DNA of 5,983 nucleotides from Candidatus Methanofastidiosia archaeon (GCA_020854925.1 JAHKLV010000002.1:1-5983), one strand, 5' to 3'; shown: positions 1 through 5,944, counted from the stretch's first letter. Notes: generated from the letters alone by a model not told the origin. Numbers and translations are program-made.

Positions 1-300
1 TCATGCGGACTTCGCGGGTCACTGGCATCTGTCCCATCCGGCTCATACCGGAGACGCAGTGTTATATCCGAACCGTCATGTCCCGAAAGGGAACACGCAC
101 GGGAAGTCGCCCCACGGGTCGGCACCTGAAAGGGAACGGTGGATGTACTGTACACACACCGGGAATCCCCGCAGTCCGCTGCAGGGGGTGTCGGCCCACC
201 TCTTATGTTCTATTCTTGTCATTGTACCTGCAATGGGCATCTTCGAATAGTGTCTCCCTGTACCTCTGTTACTAGTGTAGTGCATCATATTGCTTAGGGT
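1..300. other. Non-coding stretch with a cluster of hairpins; possible structured RNA
   Basis: No reading frame here gives a credible protein: the open frames are rich in Arg, Cys, Pro and Gly and match no family I know. The DNA instead carries several inverted repeats: CACTG/CAGTG (20-24/57-61) enclosing TCCGG/CCGGA (37-41/48-52); TCCC-GAAA-GGGA, a GNRA-type tetraloop (81-92); CGGTG/CACCG (137-141/157-161) enclosing TGTA/TACA (144-147/151-154); and CCCCGCAG-TCCG-CTGCaGGGG (167-187), extendable to 156-191. A 13-mer CCYGAAAGGGAAC occurs at 82-94 and 125-137. On the plus strand, TTATATCC (62-69) could be a TATA box and the T-rich stretch after 200 a terminator. On the minus strand it could be a leader of a gene left of the window. 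I cannot assign it to any known RNA family, and the strand is undecided. Confidence 0.35.
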
Positions 301-321
301 GTGTAGCTGGCATTTATGGAT

Positions 322-350
322 CCTTTCTTAACAAAAAAAGAAAAGAAAGG
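322..350 (-). terminator. Oligo-T terminator of the padR/RND operon, with an 8-bp inverted repeat
   Basis: It lies five bases beyond the stop codon of the RND exporter. Read on the minus strand it is a pyrimidine tract containing a run of seven T, the usual archaeal intrinsic termination signal. The tract is also flanked by a perfect 8-bp inverted repeat, CCTTTCTT (322-329) and AAGAAAGG (343-350). The T-run is what archaeal RNA polymerase is known to respond to; a role for the hairpin is inference. Confidence 0.7.
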
Positions 351-354
351 GGGT

Positions 355-2682
355 TTAGACCCGGGTGTATCGATTCATTCTTTCGTTGTTCCACGCGAGA
401 ACGGGGGGAAGCACTACCACAGCCGCTACAAAGGAAAAGACAAGCACGACGCCCGTGAGCTGACCGAACCTGGCAAGGATGGGCATGGAAGATGTGCCGA
501 TGATGAAAAAAGCTCCGGCAGTGGTGATGGTGGCGGAAATGAGTGCTTTACCCACCTTGCAGATGACCGTCTCAATGGCCGCAGCAGTTGGCATTCCCTC
601 TGCCACCTCCTCCCTGAATCGTTCGATAATATGCACTGCAAAGTCTATGCCAAGACCTACAATGAGCGCGGATATCATGACCGTGAAGAGGTCAAACGAC
701 CATCCGACGAGGTACAGGAGGAGAAATTCCCATGCTATCGTGAGGGCAACGGGCAAGATGGCAAGAAGGCCGAAGATACCAGAGCGCGATACTAGCATCA
801 CGACAAGGCAGCACAGAACGAGCGAGAGGAGTGTGGTGCGTATCTGGGTGGACATCATACCGTCCATTATGCTTGCGATGATGGTGGGGGTGCCGGCGGT
901 GCGGAATCTGGCGGAATCTGGCGCATTTTCGGTAATCTGGGCGATATGGGTCACGATGGTCTCCATATCTGCCTCGGAGGTAATATCTACCGTGGCCGAG
1001 ATCACGCCCGCCTTCAGGTAGTGCTCCGATTCGGGATCGATAGAGAGCATACGGGCAAGAATAGCACCGGAGGCAGGGTCAAGGGAGAGCGTCTGCACGA
1101 GGTGTACTGCCTCTTCCCTGGATGAGGGCGGTGTACCTCCATTCGCCTGCACAAGGAGGTCGGCATACGAGACGATGGCATGGGGTGAGGCTATGAAGGG
1201 TCTCCCCTCATCGTTTGTCGCATCGAGGGAACGGATAGCCATCTCCATGTCGAGAACATCCGTTATGGTTTCTGGCGAGAGGGGGTCTCCTTCGACCAGC
1301 ACGTAGACCACATCGGCAAGTGATGAGGCAAAGAAGGTGTCCATCTGTGTCGATACCTGCATGGAATCAAGATCTTTTGACATCATGTCTTCCCAGTTGA
1401 GTGCTGTGTCCACAAACGGTGCAGCTGCCAGCGAAGCCCCCGTGACGACGGTGGTCACACAGAGAATGGCGCGCCGGTGGTGGAGTGCGGCCACGACAAG
1501 TCCGCGTAGCAGCCTCGAGAGGCCCCTCCCCATGGATGAAGGCGTGCGCATCTTTTGTCTTTTCGTTCCTGGACGGTCGCGAAGTACCGTGAGTGCCGGA
1601 AGCATGGTCACTACGAGGACGAAGGAAAAGAAGATGCCGAGGACGGCGAGAAGTCCGAAGTTGCGTATGGGGGGGAGGTCTGATATAAAAAACGATGAAA
1701 ATCCAAAGATCGTCGTTATGGCCGAAAGGAAGACCGCCGTCCCCGTGTTCATCAGGCACGTTCCTAAGGCCTCTGCTACGTCCTTGCCCTCATCCCGCTC
1801 CTCCCGATAGCGAAACACGATGTGGATGGCATAGTCAACAGCGATGCCCAGAAGCAAAGGGGCAAGTGCCACAAACATCATCGTGAACGGTATGGAAAGG
1901 TACCCTATGATGCCGAGTATCCATACGAGGGCGATGCCGATAGTCAGGAAGGGAAAGAGTATGTCACTTATCCCTCTGAAAATGGCAAAGAGGACGAGAA
2001 GAACGAAGATGCCTGCAGCAACAAACAGGAAGATGTTTTCGGATTCCATTGCTGCCAAGTTGTCTATCGTCTGTGAGTAGGGGCCGGTGATGCCTATCTT
2101 CAGGGTTTCCTCTTCCCCTGCAAGTGCCCCGATGCATGCTCTGAGGCGTTCCACGAGGGTGTACATGTCTTCCTGCCCGAGGTCGGGCACGACCTGGATC
2201 ATGACGCGCGTGGCATCAAATCCTTCTGAAATATACATACCTACTATCCTGGGTTCCGGGGATGCTGCGTCTCTTTCTAACGCGTGCTGCACGAGCGTAA
2301 CGGTCTGTGGCGACACGCTAGGCTCCATGGCCCCCGACTGGACGAGAAGGTCGAGCATGGAGGTAGATGAGAGCACGTAGTCTGAAAGGAGGGAATCGGT
2401 GCGCAGTGTTTCCTGCAACGCCTCGATGGCATGTAACACCTCGTAAGTTACGATGTCTCCTGTAACGAGGGCTATTTCATACGTGTCTCCTCCAAAGGCC
2501 TCAGAAAGAAGCATAGTTGCCTCGATAGCATCGTCATCCTCTGGTAGAAAGGCGTTCATTCCCGCTTCCATCGTGATGGATGCCATCCCCGCCCCCAGTA
2601 TGACGGTAACAAGGGCGATGAGGGCCAGCACATGGTATGGCCTGCGCTCGCTGAAGGTGGCGACAGCTTTAAGCGGATGCAT
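355..2682 (-). CDS. RND/MMPL-superfamily exporter (HAE3 type), 12 TM segments
   Basis: Predicted cytoplasmic-membrane exporter of 775 residues; the substrate is unknown and could be a hydrophobic or amphiphilic compound. The layout is the duplicated RND one. TM1 (about 17-37) is followed by an external domain (about 40-215) and TM2-6 (about 217-367); then TM7 (about 404-422), a second external domain (about 425-615) and TM8-12 (about 617-763). Each half carries a G-x-x-x-D-[YF]-A-x-H motif in TM4 and TM10 (D283 and D680). These acidic residues mark proton-driven MMPL/HAE3 members and are the likely proton relay. I chose ATG 2682 because GGTGA (2692-2688) sits five bases upstream; ATG 2688 is less well spaced, and the longer TTG frame (2715) has no such support. 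The start lies inside the end of padR (14-base overlap), so the two are probably co-transcribed and translationally coupled. The two-halves-in-one-chain form, without the long periplasmic domains of AcrB, fits the HAE3 group of archaea. Confidence 0.93.
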   Translation of the reverse strand: MHPLKAVATFSERRPYHVLALIALVTVILGAGMASITMEAGMNAFLPEDDDAIEATMLLSEAFGGDTYEIALVTGDIVTYEVLHAIEALQETLRTDSLLSDYVLSSTSMLDLLVQSGAMEPSVSPQTVTLVQHALERDAASPEPRIVGMYISEGFDATRVMIQVVPDLGQEDMYTLVERLRACIGALAGEEETLKIGITGPYSQTIDNLAAMESENIFLFVAAGIFVLLVLFAIFRGISDILFPFLTIGIALVWILGIIGYLSIPFTMMFVALAPLLLGIAVDYAIHIVFRYREERDEGKDVAEALGTCLMNTGTAVFLSAITTIFGFSSFFISDLPPIRNFGLLAVLGIFFSFVLVVTMLPALTVLRDRPGTKRQKMRTPSSMGRGLSRLLRGLVVAALHHRRAILCVTTVVTGASLAAAPFVDTALNWEDMMSKDLDSMQVSTQMDTFFASSLADVVYVLVEGDPLSPETITDVLDMEMAIRSLDATNDEGRPFIASPHAIVSYADLLVQANGGTPPSSREEAVHLVQTLSLDPASGAILARMLSIDPESEHYLKAGVISATVDITSEADMETIVTHIAQITENAPDSARFRTAGTPTIIASIMDGMMSTQIRTTLLSLVLCCLVVMLVSRSGIFGLLAILPVALTIAWEFLLLYLVGWSFDLFTVMISALIVGLGIDFAVHIIERFREEVAEGMPTAAAIETVICKVGKALISATITTAGAFFIIGTSSMPILARFGQLTGVVLVFSFVAAVVVLPPVLAWNNERMNRYTRV
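901..920. repeat. Tandem 10-mer repeat within the RND exporter gene
   Basis: GCGGAATCTG occurs twice back to back, with GCG following. It lies in the second external domain of the exporter, near residues 585-600. Ten is not a multiple of three, so gain or loss of a unit would break the frame. With only two copies it may simply be chance or an old duplication. Confidence 0.6.
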
Positions 2683-3007
2683 CGTCATCACCTTCTGCCA
2701 TGGAAAGCACCTCAAAGAACAGTTCCTTGAAATGGAGCGCGACCCGCCCCGCCTCGCGTTTCTTAATCATGAGCTCATCTTTCCCCTTCTCGGAGAGCGT
2801 GTAGATGGTCTTGTTCCTGCTGCCGCTGGTGCCCGTTATGTACTTGTTTCTTTGGAGTTCTCGGAGGGCAAAGTACAGTATGGCATTGGATACCAGGGTA
2901 CTTTCCGCAAACGACTCAATCTCTTTCTTGATGTCATAGCCGCACTTTGGTCCCTGCTCCAGCGACCAGAGGATGTAGAGGCGAAGGAGGTCCTTTGGTT
3001 TAATCAT
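2669..3007 (-). CDS. PadR-family transcriptional regulator
   Basis: Small winged-helix DNA-binding protein of 112 residues, likely a dimeric repressor of its own operon. The N-terminal 75 residues follow the PadR pattern: helix 1 (about 6-19) with L-Y-I-L-x-x-L, the G-P-K-x-G-Y-D-I turn (19-26) into helix 2, recognition helix 3 (about 38-53) with A-I-L-Y-x-A-L-R-E-L, and a beta wing (about 57-71) ending in the usual Y-T-L-S-E-K-G-K. A C-terminal helix (about 76-103) would serve dimerisation, as in PadR and LmrR. The protein is at the short end of the family and ends in a DDDASA tail. ATG 3007 has AGGT seven bases upstream and a TATA box in place. The exporter gene overlaps its 3' end, the classic repressor-plus-pump arrangement of the family. 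The inducer is unknown but may be a pump substrate. Confidence 0.9.
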   Translation of the reverse strand: MIKPKDLLRLYILWSLEQGPKCGYDIKKEIESFAESTLVSNAILYFALRELQRNKYITGTSGSRNKTIYTLSEKGKDELMIKKREAGRVALHFKELFFEVLSMAEGDDDASA

Positions 3008-3054
3008 GTCATATACCTACATGTAATAATTTTACATGTGATATTATGACATGT
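3004..3054. promoter_or_regulatory. Phased ACATGT operator array in front of padR
   Basis: ACATGT occurs at 3019, 3034 and 3049, exactly 15 bp apart. A fourth, one-mismatch copy (TCATGT, 3004) keeps the phase and overlaps the padR start codon. The 21-bp stretch 3019-3039 is a perfect palindrome outside its 5-base centre (ACATGTAA/TTACATGT). Adjacent half-sites read ATGT-N9-ACAT; the described bacterial PadR operator is ATGT-N8-ACAT. The array fills the space between the TATA box and the ribosome binding site and covers the expected transcription start (about 3034). Autorepression by the PadR protein is therefore the likely function; this is inference from position and motif. Confidence 0.75.
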
Positions 3055-3066
3055 TATATTTATAGG
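3054..3066 (-). promoter_or_regulatory. TATA box of the padR/RND operon
   Basis: Read on the minus strand, CCTATAAATATAA is a strong archaeal TATA element. Placing the start about 25 bases downstream gives transcription from roughly 3034 and a leader of about 27 bases. The leader carries a modest AGGT ribosome binding site (3018-3015). Its downstream edge abuts the outermost ACATGT repeat, so a bound repressor would interfere with TBP/TFB or polymerase loading. Confidence 0.75.
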
Positions 3067-3134
3067 TTATGGCAAGTTCAATGGTTAGGATGGATAGTAC
3101 TGCCCAGCATCGGACATTTCGCGCAGAGGCCGTG

Positions 3135-3155
3135 GGCATGTATCCGCAGCATGCC
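3135..3155 (-). repeat. Inverted repeat at the end of the 144-residue gene
   Basis: GGCATG (3135-3140) and CATGCC (3150-3155) form a 6-bp inverted repeat with a 9-base loop that touches the stop codon of the upstream minus-strand gene. No T-rich tract follows, so it is a weak terminator candidate. Some read-through toward padR is possible. Confidence 0.35.
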
Positions 3156-3589
3156 TAGTCTTGGGTGCTGCTGATGACATTTCTCTCGTAACAGGCGAGG
3201 ATGTCCCGCCCCTCGTAGAGGATACGAAGGCCAAGCATGGCCCGTTGGAAGATATGCTCGTTGATGAATTTTTCCTTCTCAGAAAGGTCAAGATTTTCCG
3301 CCACTTCCCGGTACTTCCTGACCAACATGCGCTTGAGGCGCTGATAGCGGTGTTCGTCCACCACGTACGTGTCGTGTTCGGCTATCTTGGTATAGTGCAC
3401 AAGCGCCGAACCGTAGTACTCTTTGTAAAGAAGCAGGAGCTCGTCATAAAAGATGACCTCGCTCATCATCGCATCGTCTTCGGTGTCTAGGCTGCACGAA
3501 AGGACGAAGTGGTCCCTGGTATCGATAAGGCGCGAACGCTCGTTTTCAAATTCCTTAAACCCCATGTCCGTGGTCTCAAAGAGTGTCAT
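3155..3589 (-). CDS. Uncharacterised 144-residue charged helical protein
   Basis: I do not recognise a family. The start at 3589 is set by GAGGT (3600-3596) six bases upstream; the longer frame (to 3643) adds an Arg-rich stretch with no ribosome binding site. The protein is soluble, with no signal peptide or membrane segment. It is rich in Glu, Asp, Arg, Lys and Tyr and appears almost entirely helical. Likely helices are about 10-32, 42-70 (acidic and aromatic, with L-L-L-L-Y-K-E-Y-Y), 77-100 (basic, R-x-x-R-L-K-R-M-L-V-R-K-Y-R-E) and 103-134. Cysteines at 32 and 133 are not in a metal motif. It is divergent from msrB and upstream of padR on the same strand, but 147 bases and a separate promoter lie between, so it is probably its own transcription unit. 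A small helical-bundle or adaptor protein is a guess only. Confidence 0.75.
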   Translation of the reverse strand: MTLFETTDMGFKEFENERSRLIDTRDHFVLSCSLDTEDDAMMSEVIFYDELLLLYKEYYGSALVHYTKIAEHDTYVVDEHRYQRLKRMLVRKYREVAENLDLSEKEKFINEHIFQRAMLGLRILYEGRDILACYERNVISSTQD

Positions 3590-3605
3590 GTCATTACCTC
3601 GCAGG

Positions 3606-3654
3606 GTGCCGCGGCGCTGCTTTGTGCGGCTCAGCGGGGCCAAAGGTGCGGCAC
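3606..3654 (-). promoter_or_regulatory. G/C-rich hairpin in the leader of the 144-residue gene
   Basis: GTGCCGC (3606-3612) and GCGGCAC (3648-3654) form a 7-bp stem. Inside it, GCTG/CAGC (3616-3619/3632-3635) makes a further short stem. If transcription starts from the TATA box near 3712, this lies in a leader of nearly 100 bases and ends five bases before the ribosome binding site. Such long leaders are uncommon for archaeal genes, so a regulatory role is possible but unproven. Confidence 0.35.
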
Positions 3655-3705
3655 ATATCCTGTGGGGGCAGAACTTTTAATCATTTTCCTCTTTGTGGGA
3701 CCAAA

Positions 3706-3719
3706 CCATTTATAGGGTG
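3706..3719. promoter_or_regulatory. TATA element between the divergent 144-residue gene and msrB
   Basis: The plus strand reads TTTATAGGGTG (3709-3719). The minus strand over the same bases reads CCTATAAATGG, close to CCTATAAAT in the padR promoter. On the plus strand it predicts a start near 3738, just before the msrB ATG at 3747. On the minus strand it predicts a start near 3686 for the 144-residue gene. A separate minus-strand element, ATTAAAAG (about 3681-3674), could serve that gene instead. A plus-strand GTATAAGG (3723-3730) is too close to the msrB start to be its TATA box. Confidence 0.55.
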
Positions 3720-3746
3720 CGGGTATAAGGGATGATGGTGTCACGC

Positions 3747-4142
3747 ATGGGAGAACGGATTATACGAACTGAAGAAGAATGGCGCGCGCTTCTTTCCCCC
3801 GACGTGTTTGAGGTATTGCGTATGGGTGGTACGGAGCCGCCACACACCGGTGCCTATGTGCATACCAGTGAACCGGGCACCTATCTTTGTGCAGGATGCC
3901 GGACCCCTCTTTTTGATTCCTCTACAAAGATTGATGCAGGTACCGGGTGGCCCAGTTTCACGGCGCCCGTATCGGCTGAGGTCGTGCAGTATGTCCGAGA
4001 CACGCGGTTCGGCATGGTGCGCACCGAGGTGCGGTGTGTGGTGTGCGACGGGCATCTGGGTCATGTCTTTGATGACGGTCCGCCACCTCTGGGCACGCGG
4101 TTTTGCATTAACTCGCTTTCCCTGTTGTTCAATCCCCGTTAG
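3747..4142 (+). CDS. msrB: Peptide-methionine (R)-S-oxide reductase MsrB, zinc type
   Basis: Cytoplasmic repair enzyme that reduces the R form of methionine sulfoxide in proteins back to methionine, usually with thioredoxin as reductant. Numbered from ATG 3747 (131 residues), it has the whole MsrB fold: zinc ligands C48/C51 (C-A-G-C) and C97/C100 (C-V-V-C), the substrate-pocket motif G-W-P-S-F (67-71), the H-L-G-H-V-F-D-D-G-P strand (103-112) and catalytic Cys120 in R-F-C-I-N-S. The position just before G-W-P-S-F, where many bacterial enzymes have the resolving Cys, is Thr66, so this should be a one-Cys type. I prefer ATG 3747 because the TATA box at 3709 predicts a transcript start near 3738, after the in-frame ATGs at 3732 and 3735. 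Those earlier starts would add five residues (MMVSR). The next gene follows after 8 bases, so they probably form an operon. Confidence 0.95.
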   Translation: MGERIIRTEEEWRALLSPDVFEVLRMGGTEPPHTGAYVHTSEPGTYLCAGCRTPLFDSSTKIDAGTGWPSFTAPVSAEVVQYVRDTRFGMVRTEVRCVVCDGHLGHVFDDGPPPLGTRFCINSLSLLFNPR

Positions 4143-4145
4143 GTG
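4141..4145 (+). promoter_or_regulatory. Ribosome binding site of the tandem winged-helix gene
   Basis: AGGTG begins in the last two bases of the msrB stop codon and lies five bases before ATG 4151. This fixes the start and points to translation coupled to msrB on one transcript. Confidence 0.65.
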
Positions 4146-4150
4146 TCCTG

Positions 4151-4681
4151 ATGGAGCCCGAACCGCTGTACCTGCGCATCCTCTCGTTCCTGTACGACCA
4201 GCATGCAAGAAATCCTCTTGTCTATGTGGGATGCAGCATCCTGCGGGCCACGTTCAACACTCCCGTCTACGCTCTGCGTCCTTATATCGAGACCTTAGAA
4301 CTGAATGGTTATCTTGAAAAGAAGGAGGGGCTCTCGCCCACATACCTGGTGCGTATAACGAAAAAGGGCGTGGCAGCCGTTCATGCCCGTTCAGTGTCCC
4401 TCGAGCGCACATGCCTGGTGGACAGCAGGGTCAAGCTCTCGGTCCTTTCCTACCTGCACAGTCGCTATCTCCTCAATGAAGACACGTATTATGTTCCTCA
4501 TCAACGCATCTGCAAGGAGTTGGGCATCGACGAGGAACGTGCACGAATCATTGCCGATGAGCTTTCCTACATGGGGCTTGCACGGATTCTTTCGGTTTCC
4601 CCGCCCTCGTTCACCCTGCAGATTACCCCCAAGGGCATGTCGTACCTTGCGGAAAACGCGGGGGCGTTTGCTTCAGGATAG
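4151..4681 (+). CDS. Tandem winged-helix DNA-binding protein
   Basis: Protein of 176 residues that looks like two winged-helix domains in a row. Domain 1 (about 4-78) opens with L-Y-L-R-I-L-S-F-L-Y-D and runs through a helix-turn-helix (about 25-54) to the wing L-V-R-I-T-K-K-G (66-73). Domain 2 (about 92-168) repeats the plan: V-K-L-S-V-L-S-Y-L-H, a second helix-turn-helix (about 116-143: R-I-C-K-E-L-G-I-D-E-E-R-A-R-I-I-A-D-E-L) and the wing L-Q-I-T-P-K-G (155-161). The matching I-T-x-K-G in both halves supports an internal duplication. It is probably a transcriptional regulator, and the doubled domains may let a monomer bind like a dimer. I cannot name a family. Three cysteines (28, 88, 121) and the partnership with msrB make redox sensing conceivable, but nothing shows it. 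Its end overlaps that of the convergent repeat protein by 9 bases. Confidence 0.85.
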   Translation: MEPEPLYLRILSFLYDQHARNPLVYVGCSILRATFNTPVYALRPYIETLELNGYLEKKEGLSPTYLVRITKKGVAAVHARSVSLERTCLVDSRVKLSVLSYLHSRYLLNEDTYYVPHQRICKELGIDEERARIIADELSYMGLARILSVSPPSFTLQITPKGMSYLAENAGAFASG

Positions 4682-5944
4682 CGTGTTAAGCTGTTCCATA
4701 AGCGTTAGCATGGCATCTACCTCCTCCGAGGGAAGTGACCCTTTTTGCATGAGCATCGTATCTAGGGCTTCGTGCGCTCGCGCTATGAAGTCTTTGCGCT
4801 TCCCGCCAAGCTTTACCGCGAGCGTTCCTATTTCCCGCGCCGCCAGACTTTGCGGCCCAAGTACCTCGTCCGATGTCTTCAGGGCTACTACCGATTCATA
4901 TGCCTCGAGGGCCTGTTCTTGGCACCGTGGCGAATCGGGGTCCTCGTCCCTGTACGATCTACCCACCGCAAGACGTGATTCGGCATATTCTCTCGGATGC
5001 GTCTGGGGGGTGTAGACGGAAAACGTCTCGTTATATGCGGACCTCAGGATATCGCGGTCGCGCTGTTCTTTTCGAAGGGCGGCTGCCACGGTTGCTGCTA
5101 TGGCCTTGAAGTGCATGGCCTCAGCGTAGCGTTCGGGGTACGCTGCGCGTGTCAGGACCTGCACGGCCTTATCGTATGCGGCATAGATATCATCGGCGTA
5201 GGCGGCGTCCCACTCTTTTACGGCAAGCTCGAACAGCGAGGCACCGAGGCGCACCTGGGTATGGGCCCATTCCTCCGAACCCTCCTCATATGTTTCTAAG
5301 GCCCTACGATACGTGGCGATGGCGGCCTTCCTGTTTCGTACCGGAGCCGTGTGTTCAGCCATTTCGTCCTGGATTGATGCCAAGGAAAAAAGGATGCGCG
5401 GCATTTGTGTGTGCGCTTCAGTCTCCGTCTCCAGGATGGATACGGCCTGTTCGAACTTTTTTTGCGCCTTTGCAAGCTGTGGTACGCTGCCCGTCACCGC
5501 ATAGATGAGGTGATGTGCCATGCCGGCGTTCCATGCGATGATGGCCTCGTTCATGCGGTCTTTGGGCCCGGTGTAGTACGATGCCGCCTCTGACAGGGCC
5601 TGCAGGGCCTTCTTACCGACATCGGCGGATGCTGAGAGGTCGGCTGACACGAGAAGCGCATGGCCGTAGTGGAACATGGCCTCAGCGTAGGCCTCGGGAT
5701 GCTGGCGACGAGAAAGGAGCTGACGTGCACGTTCAAGCGACTGCACCGCCATTCCAACATGCGCGGGGTCTGGGTCGTCTTTAAACAGTTCCATGAGGAG
5801 CTCTCCCTTTTTCACATAGAGCCCGGCAAGGTATTCCTTGCCGTCGGCGGGTGAGGAGCCAGCAATGGCCGTTTCAATAAGGGATAGCGCTACCCGCGGA
5901 TTTGACGTACAGGCGGGTTCGGTGTCAGGCGTCGGTTCGGTCAT
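4673..5944 (-). CDS. TPR-like repeat protein with a 47-residue period
   Basis: Soluble helical-repeat protein of 423 residues with no signal peptide, membrane span or catalytic motif, so a scaffold or protein-interaction role is likely. It is built from about eight helical-hairpin units. Helix A has the pattern Y-A-x-x-x-x-x-x-G, with the Gly (or its substitute) at 47, 94, 141, 188 (Leu), 234, 281 (Ala), 328 and about 375. Helix B has an aromatic or Leu near 70, 117, 164, 212, 257, 304 and 349, often followed by Ala three residues later. The period of 45-48 exceeds the 34 of standard TPRs, resembling the long-loop TPR-like repeats of some archaeal and bacterial proteins. ATG 5944 is the only sensible start: an in-frame stop lies nine codons upstream and the transcript should begin only a few bases before it. 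It converges on the msrB operon. The partner is unknown. Confidence 0.88.
   Translation of the reverse strand: MTEPTPDTEPACTSNPRVALSLIETAIAGSSPADGKEYLAGLYVKKGELLMELFKDDPDPAHVGMAVQSLERARQLLSRRQHPEAYAEAMFHYGHALLVSADLSASADVGKKALQALSEAASYYTGPKDRMNEAIIAWNAGMAHHLIYAVTGSVPQLAKAQKKFEQAVSILETETEAHTQMPRILFSLASIQDEMAEHTAPVRNRKAAIATYRRALETYEEGSEEWAHTQVRLGASLFELAVKEWDAAYADDIYAAYDKAVQVLTRAAYPERYAEAMHFKAIAATVAAALRKEQRDRDILRSAYNETFSVYTPQTHPREYAESRLAVGRSYRDEDPDSPRCQEQALEAYESVVALKTSDEVLGPQSLAAREIGTLAVKLGGKRKDFIARAHEALDTMLMQKGSLPSEEVDAMLTLMEQLNTLS

Noticed and set aside
82..137. CCYGAAAGGGAAC twice, as a possible CRISPR-like array.
   Set aside because: There are only two copies of 13 bases with unrelated flanks, and no cas genes are present.
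80..200. Faint resemblance to a cobalamin riboswitch (AAAGGGAAC, GGTG, CCCCGCAG).
   Set aside because: The order and spacing of the conserved blocks do not fit, the B12-box-like GTCACTGGC lies on the wrong side, and no plus-strand gene follows.
3..288. Open frames of 63 to 90 codons on both strands at the left edge.
   Set aside because: Their composition is unlike the real proteins here, none has a clear ribosome binding site, and the DNA is full of inverted repeats.
316..795. A 159-codon plus-strand frame starting in the terminator region.
   Set aside because: It is antisense to the TM8-12 part of the exporter, highly charged and low in hydrophobic residues, as expected of a shadow frame.
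2683..2715. TTG start at 2715 for the RND exporter.
   Set aside because: It would add 11 residues unlike a pump N-terminus and has no ribosome binding site, whereas ATG 2682 has GGTGA at five bases.
3055..3066. The padR TATA box read in the plus direction as a second promoter.
   Set aside because: No plus-strand gene or structured RNA follows it.
4383..5015. A 210-codon plus-strand frame spanning the end of the winged-helix gene and the repeat-protein gene.
   Set aside because: It is a shadow in another frame, rich in Ser, Arg and Cys, with no recognisable domain or ribosome binding site.
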